Source: Niastella vici
Lineage (GTDB): Bacteria > Bacteroidota > Bacteroidia > Chitinophagales > Chitinophagaceae
Reading direction: 5' to 3'
Length of the DNA stretch: 64,000 nucleotides
Assembly (NCBI RefSeq): GCF_002077945.1
Contig: NZ_LVYD01000044.1
Span: 272,547-336,546 of the forward strand
In this document: positions 18,609 through 28,327 of the stretch, one piece after another
Position numbering within the stretch: position 1 is the first letter of the stretch
How the letters are laid out: each line of letters begins with the position of its first letter
The notes under the pieces: model-generated
What the model was told of the DNA's origin: nothing
The model's database searches: none
What the model saw: only the letters and a program-made list of their open reading frames with translations
Made by a program: the position numbers and the translations under genes

Positions 18609-20786
18609 ATGATAAAGTTTTTTAGACCTATTGTCATTTTCGCTGTCAGTTTTCAAACAGTTATAGTGCAGGCCCAACAAATAGCTTCAGCAATTACAGG
18701 CGACTGGTTGGTAAAACCGGTGTTGCAAAAAGCCGGAATGCATATCAGCGATGATAAAAAGAATATTACCCTGTTCAATGGCCTGGTCGAAAGAACTTTC
18801 CGGCTGTTTCCTAATGTAGCATGCACTGGTTATAAAAATATAACAACCGGTCAGCAATTGATACGGGCCGTAATGCCCGAAGCAGTGATCACTATTAACG
18901 GTAAAGAGTATAATGTAGGCGGATTGTACGGTCAAAAGGAAAAAGCCTACTTATTGCCCCAATGGCTCGATGGTTTTACCGCCGGTGAAAATGATTTCCG
19001 GTTTGTCAGTTATGACACCGGTGAATTAAAACCCTTCATAAACTGGCAAGCCAGGGATTGGTGGTCGTCAAATACCCAACATCCGAAGGGAAAACAGATC
19101 AGCTTTGCCTACCGGAATAATGAAGCATCGCTGAAAGACCTGCTGGTAAAAGTGCATTATGCTGTGTACGATGGTTTGCCTTTAATGGCCAAGTGGGTTA
19201 CCATCGAAAATAAAGGAACAGCTACCTATAAAATTGACGGGCTGAAAAATGAAGTGCTGGCATTGGTGGAAGAGGAGAGCGCCGTGGTAGGTAAGCCGGA
19301 GATCATGAAAAAGCAGCAGGGCATTTATATTGAAACCAATTATGCTTTCAACAATGCTATGCGGTATGAGCTCAGCGACCAAACCACCCACTGGAAAGTT
19401 GATAAGTCTTATACCTCACAGGTTAATTATGATTATAACACGCCATGCGTGTTGGAAATATATCCCGATAAGGCGCCGGGCATTGAGCTGCAACCGGGAG
19501 AGTCATTGACCTCCGTTCGCAGTTTTGAATTGCTGATGGATAGCTATGACCGGGAAAGAAGAGGATTGGCAGTAAGAAAAATGTACAGGGCCGTTGCTCC
19601 CTGGACCACTTCGAACCCCATCTTTATGCACCTGGTTAGCCGGAATGATGAAGAGGTGCAGCATGCGATCGATCAATGCGCTGCCACGGGATATGAAGCA
19701 TTGATCCTGAGCTTTGGCAGTCACATCAATATGGAAGATACTTCTGCCGCCAATATTATGCGCTGGAAAAAAAATGCCGACTACGCGCATAGCAAAAAAA
19801 TAAAGATCGGCGGTTATTCCCTGTTCAGTTCGCGCCGCATCAGTGAAGAAGATGATGTAATAAACCCGTTAACGGGAAAAACAGGCGGCGCCTTCTTTGG
19901 AAATGCGCCCTGTTTCGGAAGCAGGTGGGGCCTGGCCTACCGGGATAAAATAAAAACATTCTTTACGCAAACCGGTTTCGACATCTGGGAAAACGATGGA
20001 CCGTATCCCGGCGATGTATGTGCATCTACCGTGCACCCCGGGCATAAAGGGTTAGATGATTCGCAATGGCGGCAAATGGAAACGCAGAAAGAATTGTACA
20101 AATGGCTGAATGAAAAAGGAGTTTATATCAATGCGCCCGATTGGTATTTTTTAGATGGAACCAATAAGATAGCGATCGGTTACCGGGAAGTGAATTTTTC
20201 TTTGCCCAGGGAAGATCAAAAAATATTGAACAGGCAAAACATTTACGATGGCACCTGGGAAAAAACACCTTCCATGGGCTGGGGCTTTGTACCGCTTACC
20301 CGCTACCAGGGCGGTGGAAAGGAAGCAATACTGGAACCATTGAGCGAACACCTCACCGATTATGAACAATTAATGATACAATACTATGGCGCCGGTGTGC
20401 AGGCTTGTTACCGTGGACCAAGATTGTATGATACCGATGCCACCAAACAAAAGGTCATTGAAGTGATCAGCTGGTATAAAAAATACCGCGATATCCTTAA
20501 CTCCGATATTATTCACCTGCGCCGGGCCGATGGCCGTGACTGGGATGGAATACTGCATGTGAATGCCGCTTTGAAAACAAAAGGATTGCTGATGCTGTAC
20601 AATCCTACAAAAGAAAGAATAACGCGCACCATTAAAGTGCCGCTTTATTACACAGGTTTAAGCACTGTTGCTGTTGTTGCAGAAAAAGGGAATACACGAA
20701 AGACCTATAAGCCTGACCGGAATTACGATATAGAGTTGTCATTTAGCATAGAGCCAGAAGGGTACACGTGGTTTACAATTGAATAA
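18609..20786 (+). CDS. Secreted TIM-barrel glycosidase candidate, GH36/GH-D-like
   Basis: The 725-residue protein has a signal peptide (MIKFFRP to VQAQ), an N-terminal beta-rich domain of about 300 residues, a central barrel-like domain and a C-terminal beta-sandwich ending in EPEGYTWFTIE. This order recalls GH36 and other clan GH-D alpha-galactosidase-like enzymes. No family-specific active-site motif is certain. Acidic residues in FDIWENDGPYPGD (Glu461, Asp463) at a likely strand end are candidates for the nucleophile. The ATG at 18609 is chosen over a TTG five codons upstream because GAGGA (18596-18600) is correctly spaced before it. The promoter module upstream ties it to the fucosidase/hexosaminidase regulon. 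Activity is unknown; alpha-galactosidase or alpha-N-acetylgalactosaminidase are possibilities only. Confidence 0.6.
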   Translation: MIKFFRPIVIFAVSFQTVIVQAQQIASAITGDWLVKPVLQKAGMHISDDKKNITLFNGLVERTFRLFPNVACTGYKNITTGQQLIRAVMPEAVITINGKEYNVGGLYGQKEKAYLLPQWLDGFTAGENDFRFVSYDTGELKPFINWQARDWWSSNTQHPKGKQISFAYRNNEASLKDLLVKVHYAVYDGLPLMAKWVTIENKGTATYKIDGLKNEVLALVEEESAVVGKPEIMKKQQGIYIETNYAFNNAMRYELSDQTTHWKVDKSYTSQVNYDYNTPCVLEIYPDKAPGIELQPGESLTSVRSFELLMDSYDRERRGLAVRKMYRAVAPWTTSNPIFMHLVSRNDEEVQHAIDQCAATGYEALILSFGSHINMEDTSAANIMRWKKNADYAHSKKIKIGGYSLFSSRRISEEDDVINPLTGKTGGAFFGNAPCFGSRWGLAYRDKIKTFFTQTGFDIWENDGPYPGDVCASTVHPGHKGLDDSQWRQMETQKELYKWLNEKGVYINAPDWYFLDGTNKIAIGYREVNFSLPREDQKILNRQNIYDGTWEKTPSMGWGFVPLTRYQGGGKEAILEPLSEHLTDYEQLMIQYYGAGVQACYRGPRLYDTDATKQKVIEVISWYKKYRDILNSDIIHLRRADGRDWDGILHVNAALKTKGLLMLYNPTKERITRTIKVPLYYTGLSTVAVVAEKGNTRKTYKPDRNYDIELSFSIEPEGYTWFTIE

Positions 20787-20879
20787 GGAAGCGTCTCATT
20801 TTCAAATCAAACGTTTGCGCCAATTTATTACTATACAACTGTTACCTGAACTGAGTTGTTACTTTGTTGACGAATGTTT

Positions 20880-20907
20880 ATCAATGATAGCATGAACTAT
20901 CATTGAT
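20880..20907. promoter_or_regulatory. Perfect 11-bp inverted repeat before the ECF sigma gene
   Basis: ATCAATGATAG (20880-20890) and CTATCATTGAT (20897-20907) are exact complements with a CATGAA spacer, ending 25 bases before the sigma factor ATG. A looser repeat, ACAACT/AGTTGT (20835-20840 and 20854-20859), lies just upstream. It could be an operator, or an RNA hairpin close to the start of translation. Confidence 0.5.
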
Positions 20908-20932
20908 TATAATTATACACTTCGATTGCTGC

Positions 20933-21499
20933 ATGGAAAAAAAGGAAAATATTACCTCTATTTTTCAACGCCTGGCTTATAGGGATGATCAGGATGCTTT
21001 CTATCGGTTGCATGCTGATTTTTTCCCTCGTTTGTTCCGGCTTGTTTATTCGCTCACTGGTCAGCGCGAAGTGGCAGAAGAGTTAACCAATGATGTTTTT
21101 ATTCAAATTTGGCAGAACCGGAGAAAGTTAAACAGCATAAAGAATCCTGAAGTGTATCTTTTTGTATGTGCAAAGAACATAGCCTTCGCCTACCTTAAAT
21201 CAATAAAACTTCCCATTGTAAGCCTCGATGGCTTGCAACAATTCGACCTGCAGATTGAAAGAACAGCCGAAGATATACTGATCTCCTCTGAAATGGTCTC
21301 CCGTATCAATACTGCTATTGCCCAACTCCCGGCTCAATGTAAACTGGTGTTTTTATTAGTTAAGGAAAATAATTTGAAGTACCGTGAAGTGGCAGCGGTA
21401 TTGGATATTTCGGTTAAAACCGTTGAGGCGCAAATGAACATCGCCTTAAAGAAACTTACCAGTTCCATTCCTTTTTTGCTTCCAGCCTTTTCCCGTTAA
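20933..21499 (+). CDS. ECF (extracytoplasmic function) RNA polymerase sigma factor
   Basis: The 188-residue protein has sigma region 2 (AFYRLHADFFPRLFRLVYSL, then AEELTNDVFIQIWQNR) and region 4 (AIAQLPAQCKLVFLLVKENN, then YREVAAVLDISVKTVEAQM). It directs RNA polymerase to target promoters when freed by the anti-sigma factor. The ATG at 20933 (MEKKENITS) is preferred over an in-frame TTG ten codons upstream. The FecR-like gene follows after 70 bases and an STN-containing SusC after that, the classic sigma/anti-sigma/transducer order, so it likely activates the third susCD pair. Confidence 0.95.
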   Translation: MEKKENITSIFQRLAYRDDQDAFYRLHADFFPRLFRLVYSLTGQREVAEELTNDVFIQIWQNRRKLNSIKNPEVYLFVCAKNIAFAYLKSIKLPIVSLDGLQQFDLQIERTAEDILISSEMVSRINTAIAQLPAQCKLVFLLVKENNLKYREVAAVLDISVKTVEAQMNIALKKLTSSIPFLLPAFSR

Positions 21500-21540
21500 A
21501 AAAAACTTTTCCTGCTTTAGGGGTAACATAGCTGTTTACC

Positions 21541-21560
21541 ACTCCTTGTATAAAAGGAGT
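21541..21560 (+). promoter_or_regulatory. Hairpin holding the fecR Shine-Dalgarno
   Basis: ACTCCTT (21541-21547) pairs exactly with AAGGAGT (21554-21560) around a six-base loop. The second arm contains AAGGAG, the best ribosome-binding site for the anti-sigma ATG at 21570. Folding would hide that site, so translation of the anti-sigma factor might be limited or regulated. The stem is short and its effect is inferred. Confidence 0.4.
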
Positions 21561-21569
21561 TATTAAACA

Positions 21570-22667
21570 ATGTCTATCGACCGTATCTGGCAACTGCTTA
21601 CTAAACGGTTTAACAAGGAGATTTCAAAACAGGAGCTGGAGGAGTTGGAATTGTTGCTACGGAAAAATCAGGGATCTATTCAGGTGAATGAATTGTTAAC
21701 CGCTTTTGACGGGCTTACCTTCAGGCCGGTTAGTGATGCGGCCATGATAAAAAGAAGCGCCAATGTGTTAAAAGAAACAATTGCGGCCAGTGCTCCCGAT
21801 GGCGGTGATGAAACTGCCGGCGATGATCAGGGGCCGGTTGTGCCTTATGGCAAAAGCCGGGTAAGAATAATGATGGCGCTGGTTGTGCTGGTGCCTGTAA
21901 TTGTTTTCCTGAGCAGTATATGGAAAAAGAATGAGCCTGCTAAAGAGATGGCCACCGTAAATGAAATTAAAACCGATGTTGGAACAAAAACTACCATAAA
22001 ACTCCCCGATGGTTCCATCGCTGTTTTAAATGCAGGCAGCAGCCTGAGTTATAATAAAGATTTTGGAATTAATTCAAGGGAGATCAAATTGACGGGTGAA
22101 GCTTACTTTGATATAAGGAAAAACCCCGAGATGCCATTGGCGGTTCATGCCGGAACCGTTGATATCTGGGTTAAAGGGACCACCTTTAATGTGAAAGCTT
22201 TTCCTAAAGATTCTACTATAGAAGCAGCCTTGTTTACCGGTATTATAGAATTGGTTTCGCACAAGGACCCTGAAAGAAAAATACTGCTTCGGCCTAATGA
22301 AAAGATCGTGATCAGCCGCTCGCCGGTTGAAAAAGAACTTAATCCTTCCAGCAACAATACAACGCCCGTAAATGAAGAAATAGTTTCATTGGGAAGAATA
22401 AAGCCTGATCCGGTCGACAGCAGCTATGCAGAAATAGCCTGGTTACAGAACAAACTGGTATTCCATTCCGAATTGTTCAGTCAGATAGCCCGGGATATGG
22501 AACGCAGGTATAATGTAACGATCAAATTTTTGGATGCTTCTGTAAGTGAATTGAAATTCACCGGCTCTTTTACCAATGAAAGCCTGGTTGAAGCGCTGGA
22601 TGCAGTGAAAAGCATCGTACCCTTTCACTATACTATTGAAAATAAAACGGTTTTGATCAGGAAATAA
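21570..22667 (+). CDS. FecR-like membrane anti-sigma factor
   Basis: The 365-residue protein has a cytoplasmic N-terminal domain (IWQLLTKRFNKEISKQELEEL), one membrane segment (IMMALVVLVPVIVFLSSIW, near residue 95-115), the periplasmic FecR domain (KTTIKLPDGSIAVLNAGSSLSY through VWVKGTTFNVKAF) and a C-terminal DUF4974-type domain (ARDMERRYNVTIKFLD, then LKFTGSFTNESLVEALDAV). It should hold the ECF sigma factor and release it when the STN domain of the SusC at 22773 signals that ligand is bound. Gene order and spacing support this. Confidence 0.95.
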   Translation: MSIDRIWQLLTKRFNKEISKQELEELELLLRKNQGSIQVNELLTAFDGLTFRPVSDAAMIKRSANVLKETIAASAPDGGDETAGDDQGPVVPYGKSRVRIMMALVVLVPVIVFLSSIWKKNEPAKEMATVNEIKTDVGTKTTIKLPDGSIAVLNAGSSLSYNKDFGINSREIKLTGEAYFDIRKNPEMPLAVHAGTVDIWVKGTTFNVKAFPKDSTIEAALFTGIIELVSHKDPERKILLRPNEKIVISRSPVEKELNPSSNNTTPVNEEIVSLGRIKPDPVDSSYAEIAWLQNKLVFHSELFSQIARDMERRYNVTIKFLDASVSELKFTGSFTNESLVEALDAVKSIVPFHYTIENKTVLIRK

Positions 22668-22716
22668 ATTGTAAACCAAAACAGTACCACATGAAGTAAG
22701 GCCTGCCCAAAAAATA

Positions 22717-22740
22717 AGGGAGATGCGCTAACATCTCCCT
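22717..22740. terminator. Hairpin between fecR and susC
   Basis: AGGGAGATG (22717-22725) and CATCTCCCT (22732-22740) form a perfect 9-bp stem with loop CGCTAA. There is no T-tract after it, so it may slow or process the transcript rather than end it. It separates the low-abundance regulator message from the susC gene. Confidence 0.45.
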
Positions 22741-22772
22741 GAATTAAAGTCACCGGGAACCGGCTGTAACCA

Positions 22773-25700
22773 ATGTTCCCAATTTATAACTCTAACACTT
22801 GCAAAGTTATGCAATTAACCAAAATTGACTGCAAAACAGCTAAGGTTTTGCGATCACCCCATTTGCCGTTTTTTATGAAAGTGTCTTTTGTTTTTACCAC
22901 AATGTTTTGTATGCACCTGAGTATGTGGGCGCACACACAGAACACCATTTCGCTGGTAGTAAAGAAAGAACAGTTGAAAAACGTTTTTGAACTCATTGAG
23001 CGCCAGTCGGAATACAGGTTCCTGTACAACGATAACCCGGTTTTTGAAAATAAAAAAATTACCCTGAAAATACAGGAGGCTCCGGTAGATAAGATCATGG
23101 ACCAGTTGTTGGAAGGAACGGGGTTGCAGTATAAAATAACTGCCAATAACCTGATCACCCTTTTTTTTCCCGTTGCCGATGGAAAGAGCGGCCGGCCATT
23201 TAAAATAATAAAGGGTACCGTGAAAGATGAAAAAGGCTTGCCATTGGCCCGGGTAACTATAACCGTAAAAGGCACCAGTAAAGGCACTGCAACGGATTCA
23301 AAAGGTACCTACACTATAGAAGCTAATGCGGGCGACGTACTGGAATTTTCCAATATAGGGTATAAAAAGGTGTCATTGACCGTAGGTGAAGACGAAACGA
23401 TAAATGTAAGTATGGAACTGGAGATGGCCGGGCTAAATGAAATAGTGGTAATAGGTTATGGTACACAACGAAAAGCGAGCCTCACGAGTGCTGTTACTAC
23501 TGTCAATACCCGGGAAATGACCAATATTCCTGCTTCTAATTTATCAAATTTGCTGGCCGGACGTGCTTCCGGCGTATTTGTGCAATCGCCAACAGGCATT
23601 CCTGGTAAAACCTCCTCAGTGCGAATACGTTCAGCATCTTCCTGGAACGCTGCGCCGCCGTTATTTGTGATCGATGGTATTGTGAGAGATCAGAGCGCGT
23701 TTGACGCGTTAGACCCCAGTCAGATCGATAACCTGACGATCCTGAAAGATGCTGCTTCCACTGCGATCTATGGTTCACGGGCATCGAATGGCGTATTGTT
23801 GGTAACTACCAAAACCGGGAAAAAAGGAAAACCACAGGTGCAGTTAAGTTCAGTTTTGGGGGTGCACAGTAAGCCTGCGATAAATTTTAAGTACATGCCG
23901 CTGCTGCAGGCAGCAGATATTGTAAACAATTTGTATGCTCCCGACGTAAAGTATAACGATTTCGACAGACAGTGGATTGCTAAAAATAATCCTGAAGGCA
24001 AAATTTATTACAATGAAGTTTATCAGGATCCCTTCAGTCAAAAGCATGCGATAAATATTTCCGGGGGTAACGAGGATGTTTCTTATTTTATTGGCGGCAA
24101 TTATTATAATGAAAAAGGATTTTTACCCCAACTGCGGTATGAGCGTTATAATTTTCGCGGTAATGTTGTAACCCACCTGAATAAAGACCTTTCAGTAGGA
24201 TTAAATGTGAATGTCAACAATGGTAATCGCCGCACCTTTTGGAGTGGGTTGGCAAATGATGAAGATCTTTCAGGGTTCTATGAAAAATTGTTTTACCTGG
24301 GTGGTGGTTCTACACCGGCGTATGTCGATGGAAAACCCGTTAACCCCAAATGGCTTGGCGGCAACCCCATTGAGGTAATGCGTAATGGCGGTTATTCCAA
24401 ATACAATGATCAGCAAATTGACGCCTTGTTGACTGCAGAGTACAAAGTGCCGTTTATAAAAGGGCTTGGGTTGAAATTCATTTACAGCCAGAACTTTAAT
24501 AACAGGTTTTCCAAAAAGTTTGCAAAAAAAACAACACTGTATGATTTTAAAGCCGATCCGGCTTCCAAAGCAGGTGTGTTGACCAATGAAGTGACTGGTA
24601 CTGTAGAGAGCGGCTTACCTACAACCCCTTTTGTTGAAAATACGAATGGTAAAACAAGGTCTTATCAATTAAATGGAATGATCACTTACGATAAAAAGAT
24701 CGCACAGCATTCCATTAATGTTTTAGCCGCCTATGAACAGGCAGAAGGATATTATACTTATTCTTCTATTAACAGACAGAATTTTCCGTTTTATACTGCC
24801 GATCAGTTTCCATTTACCAGTTCCGCTTCTGCAGATACAAAGGCAACCGGGTATGAATTCAATATGCCTGCCCGCATCTCTTATATTGGCAGGATCAATT
24901 ATGATTTTGCCGGAAAATACCTGGCCTCTGTTTCAGTACGGGAAGATGGTTCCAGCAATTTCGCACCGGCCCAACGATGGGGCTTTTTCCCTTCAGCCTC
25001 CGCAGCATGGGTCATTTCGAACGAATCTTTTTTTGGGAACCTGAATAAGAAAGGATTGGTGGATGTTATGAAACTGCGGATGTCGGTTGGTACTACAGGT
25101 AATGATCCTTCTTTTAACTGGTTGTGGAAAGAGCTTTACAATGCCTCTGTTACTTCATATGCAGTAGGTGATCCTGTTGTCAATTCCAGCATACTGGCTT
25201 ATAATGGCATTTCTAACCCTGGTTATACCTGGGAAACTTCAAAAGCTTTTAATGCAGGCCTTGATCTCAGCTTCCTTAAGCATTGGAATATTACCGCTGA
25301 ATTATGGGAGAAGAAAACATTTGACATCCTCGGCAAGCGCGTGCTGACATTGCCAATTGAATTTGGCGCAAATTTTCCGCCGGAAAATTATGGGAAAATG
25401 AATGCGAAAGGTTTGGAGGTTGAACTGAGTTATGTGAAAGCAAAATTGGGTAAGGACCTTGAAATGAATGTTTCGGCCAATGTAGGATTGGCTACAACAA
25501 AGGTTGTTCAAATTGATGCGCCGGCTAACAGTCTGGCAGCAGAAAACCCCAACGGAAAACCATTGAATGCAATGGCAGGCTATCATGCTACCGGTATTAT
25601 AAGAACACAAAACGATCTGAACGCTTTACCCGGTGGTTACACAATATTTGGGGCAACTCCTGAATTGGGAATGATGAATTTTGAGGATGTATCAGGGCCA

Positions 25701-26285
25701 GATGCGAAACCTGATGGAAAAATTGATAACTACGATAAAGTAGTGCTCGCCAAATACGGCAACACCGGGAATACTGCAGCCAGTTATAATAATGATGCCT
25801 CATTCGCATCAAACAATGCACCGGTTTCCTTTGGCCTGAATTTCAATTTTAAATACAAAGGTCTTTCGCTGGATATGCTTTGGGGCGGATTGGCTGGTTA
25901 TAAAATTCTTTACAATGATCCATGGGGACGCAGCTTCCCGGGCCTGGTGGCGCCGACATATTATGAAGATGCGTGGACAACCGATAATCCTGGTGGCAAA
26001 GCACCAAAGATCTTCCGGTCAGGCGATCCACGAGAAAATGGATACAAAGTTCCTTCCACTTACAACATCTATAATGGGGCATTTGTAAGATTAAAGAATT
26101 TGCAGGTATCCTATGACCTGGGCCGTGTATTGAAAAATGGAGGAATTAAAGCGGCAACTGTATTCGTTAATGGTACTAATTTATTGATCATCCGTGGGTT
26201 TAAATATTATGATCCCGAAACGTTTTCCAGTTCAAGCTATCCTGTAATGCGAAATGTGAATATGGGGGTCAATTTCCAATTTTAA
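22773..26285 (+). CDS. SusC-like TonB-dependent transducer with STN domain
   Basis: This outer-membrane receptor of 1170 residues has an extra N-terminal STN signalling domain (ISLVVKKEQLKNVFELIERQ and on to NLITLFF, about 55-132), then the carboxypeptidase-like sandwich (IIKGTVKDEKGLPLARVTI), plug (VVIGYGTQRKASLTSAV; IRSASSWNAAPPLFVIDG; YGSRASNGVLLVTTKTGK) and barrel ending NMGVNFQF. The STN domain contacts FecR, so ligand transport here should trigger the ECF sigma factor encoded upstream. The leader before the hydrophobic segment is unusually long. A second ATG at 22809 is equally plausible as the start, and neither has a clear ribosome site. SusD follows after 35 bases. Confidence 0.94.
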   Translation: MFPIYNSNTCKVMQLTKIDCKTAKVLRSPHLPFFMKVSFVFTTMFCMHLSMWAHTQNTISLVVKKEQLKNVFELIERQSEYRFLYNDNPVFENKKITLKIQEAPVDKIMDQLLEGTGLQYKITANNLITLFFPVADGKSGRPFKIIKGTVKDEKGLPLARVTITVKGTSKGTATDSKGTYTIEANAGDVLEFSNIGYKKVSLTVGEDETINVSMELEMAGLNEIVVIGYGTQRKASLTSAVTTVNTREMTNIPASNLSNLLAGRASGVFVQSPTGIPGKTSSVRIRSASSWNAAPPLFVIDGIVRDQSAFDALDPSQIDNLTILKDAASTAIYGSRASNGVLLVTTKTGKKGKPQVQLSSVLGVHSKPAINFKYMPLLQAADIVNNLYAPDVKYNDFDRQWIAKNNPEGKIYYNEVYQDPFSQKHAINISGGNEDVSYFIGGNYYNEKGFLPQLRYERYNFRGNVVTHLNKDLSVGLNVNVNNGNRRTFWSGLANDEDLSGFYEKLFYLGGGSTPAYVDGKPVNPKWLGGNPIEVMRNGGYSKYNDQQIDALLTAEYKVPFIKGLGLKFIYSQNFNNRFSKKFAKKTTLYDFKADPASKAGVLTNEVTGTVESGLPTTPFVENTNGKTRSYQLNGMITYDKKIAQHSINVLAAYEQAEGYYTYSSINRQNFPFYTADQFPFTSSASADTKATGYEFNMPARISYIGRINYDFAGKYLASVSVREDGSSNFAPAQRWGFFPSASAAWVISNESFFGNLNKKGLVDVMKLRMSVGTTGNDPSFNWLWKELYNASVTSYAVGDPVVNSSILAYNGISNPGYTWETSKAFNAGLDLSFLKHWNITAELWEKKTFDILGKRVLTLPIEFGANFPPENYGKMNAKGLEVELSYVKAKLGKDLEMNVSANVGLATTKVVQIDAPANSLAAENPNGKPLNAMAGYHATGIIRTQNDLNALPGGYTIFGATPELGMMNFEDVSGPDAKPDGKIDNYDKVVLAKYGNTGNTAASYNNDASFASNNAPVSFGLNFNFKYKGLSLDMLWGGLAGYKILYNDPWGRSFPGLVAPTYYEDAWTTDNPGGKAPKIFRSGDPRENGYKVPSTYNIYNGAFVRLKNLQVSYDLGRVLKNGGIKAATVFVNGTNLLIIRGFKYYDPETFSSSSYPVMRNVNMGVNFQF

Positions 26286-26320
26286 TATTCCTGATTGTTG
26301 TCAGAAAAAAGCTTCATACA

Positions 26321-28198
26321 ATGAAAAATGTTTTATCAATTATATGGGCAGTTGCCATTGCGATCCCAATGTTCATTTGTGGTTGCAATAAAATATTAGA
26401 CAAAGAACCAATGAATGCACTGGACGAATCAAAAGTTTGGGCCAATGCCACAGCGGCAACGGCATTCCTTGATACGGTGTATTACAACCTGATGCCGGGT
26501 ATGGCCTATGGAACAGGTAACCCCGGTGGATGCTCCAAGGGCATGAACAACTGGTTCTGGGGCGGATGGAACGCAAATTCAGATCTTGTGCAATACGGTA
26601 ACTATACCGGTACTGATGAAGCATGCCCTACCGATATGGAAACTTCGAGGTATTTATTAGGTACTGCTACTTATGACTGGCTTGAAAATTATGACAGAAC
26701 AGATGTTGCTGAAAAATGGGCGATGAAAAATTATGGAAGCATCCGTAATATCAATCAGATCCTGGCAAAAATTGACGGAGCAACATTTGATGACGCAAGT
26801 AAGAAAGCAATAAAAGGACAGGCGTTATTTTTCAGGGCATGGGCTTATCATGCAATGGTGAAAGATGTGGGTGGAATGCCGTTGATCTTAACGCCGCAAC
26901 CTGTTGGCGATCTGGCAGATCTTCAGCAACCCCGCAATAAAACTTCTGAATGTGTAACCCAGATCCTGAAAGACCTCGATGATGCCATTGCGTTGTTGCC
27001 CGACAGTTGGGGTGGCCGGGATGCCGGCCGCATAGACAAAGGCGCCGCGATGGCCTTTAAAGGCCGGGTGTTATTATTCTATGCCAGTCCGTTGTTTAAT
27101 GGCCTGGGCGGTATTGCAACCTGGCAAAAAGCATACGATGCTAATTTGGCAGCAAAGAATTTCCTCGACTCAAAAGGTAAAGGCCTGTACCCCGTGTTTG
27201 GTAAAATATGGGATGATGAAATGAACAAAGAGGTGATCATGGTACGGCGATTTAACTATCCCGATTCCTATTACCCGGCACCTGGCTTTGTGCCCTTATT
27301 TGCATCAGCAGATGACTGGGAATCTGATTGCCCGTCCTGGGAATTGATCAGGGCATTCCCTATGAAAGACGGATCGGCCTTCAACCCGGTTAATGCTGAC
27401 GATTTTGCAAAATATTTCATCAATCGCGACGATCGTTTTTATGCTACCATCTTATATAATGGGGCCCCGGTAATGTGGAGCGAAAAATGGAAAAAACAAA
27501 ACGTGTACAATTGGTCTTTTTTACAATATGGAGAAATAGATGCAAACAATAACGCACATGATAAAAGCAGTGGGAAATATAAGAACGATCTGAATCAATC
27601 ATGGTCCGGGCTTACTGATCTTTCACCTAATTGTACTTACCGTGCCAAAGCGGTTGATAAAATAGCACCCGATGCTGATCATTCAGCTACCGACTGGCCC
27701 GAGATCCGCTATGCTGAAGTGTTGCTGAACCTCGCAGAGGCGGCTTATGAATCGGGCAACATTTCAGAAGTGTTAGGTTATTTAACACCGCTACGTAAAC
27801 GGGCAGGTATAGCTGCAGGCAGTGGAAATTATGGTATTGATGTTGCCAATTTACGCAAGGCGATCCACGACGAGCGTTTTGTTGAATTGGCATTCGAAAA
27901 CAAGCGTTGGGATGATCTGCGCCGCTGGAAGGCGTTTGGCGATCTAAGATCATTAGGCAAACGGCACGGATTTGCTATTTTATTAAAAGCAGGGGAGTCG
28001 ATGCCGGGAAAACTGGATGATATTTACCAGCCATCAGTTTATACAAAATTTTCCTGTAAGGTGGTTAATGGCGATAAAGCGCCGATAGCGATCCAGGATA
28101 ATCAGTATTTGTTTGGATTGCCCTATAGCATTTTACAACGCAACCCTAAACTGCAACAATCAATTGCCTGGGGTGGCAGTTTCAATCCATTTCAATAG
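26321..28198 (+). CDS. SusD/RagB family lipoprotein
   Basis: The 625-residue partner of the STN-containing SusC has a signal peptide ending in ICGC, where Cys22 is the best lipidated residue, then NKILDKEP. Family features include AWAYHAMVKDVGGMPLIL, AMAFKGRVLLFYASPLFN, EIRYAEVLLNLAEAAYESG and DERFVELAFENKRWDDLRRWK. It ends in IAWGGSFNPFQ. It is a close relative in layout of the SusD at 59639, sharing the PRNKTSECV and NRDDRFYAT segments. A clear terminator follows. Confidence 0.95.
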   Translation: MKNVLSIIWAVAIAIPMFICGCNKILDKEPMNALDESKVWANATAATAFLDTVYYNLMPGMAYGTGNPGGCSKGMNNWFWGGWNANSDLVQYGNYTGTDEACPTDMETSRYLLGTATYDWLENYDRTDVAEKWAMKNYGSIRNINQILAKIDGATFDDASKKAIKGQALFFRAWAYHAMVKDVGGMPLILTPQPVGDLADLQQPRNKTSECVTQILKDLDDAIALLPDSWGGRDAGRIDKGAAMAFKGRVLLFYASPLFNGLGGIATWQKAYDANLAAKNFLDSKGKGLYPVFGKIWDDEMNKEVIMVRRFNYPDSYYPAPGFVPLFASADDWESDCPSWELIRAFPMKDGSAFNPVNADDFAKYFINRDDRFYATILYNGAPVMWSEKWKKQNVYNWSFLQYGEIDANNNAHDKSSGKYKNDLNQSWSGLTDLSPNCTYRAKAVDKIAPDADHSATDWPEIRYAEVLLNLAEAAYESGNISEVLGYLTPLRKRAGIAAGSGNYGIDVANLRKAIHDERFVELAFENKRWDDLRRWKAFGDLRSLGKRHGFAILLKAGESMPGKLDDIYQPSVYTKFSCKVVNGDKAPIAIQDNQYLFGLPYSILQRNPKLQQSIAWGGSFNPFQ

Positions 28199-28229
28199 TT
28201 AGTGTTTCATTTGTGGCAGTTTGTTTGGT

Positions 28230-28268
28230 AATGCAGGCCATTAATTATTAATGCGCCTGCATTTTTTT
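28230..28268 (+). terminator. Strong intrinsic terminator after susD
   Basis: AATGCAGGC (28230-28238) pairs with GCCTGCATT (28255-28263). An inner CATTAA/TTAATG pair extends the stem, and a run of seven T follows (28262-28268). It ends the sigma/anti-sigma-linked susCD unit, so the GH95 gene needs its own promoter. Confidence 0.85.
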
Positions 28269-28327
28269 CTACAATGGTTTTTTTCCTGGTAACAGGGACG
28301 CTTTGTTTTGAAATGAGCCAGCCCCGG

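Noticed and set aside
22784..23287. 167-codon open frame on the minus strand
   Set aside because: It is opposite the signal peptide and STN domain of the third SusC and has low-quality composition.
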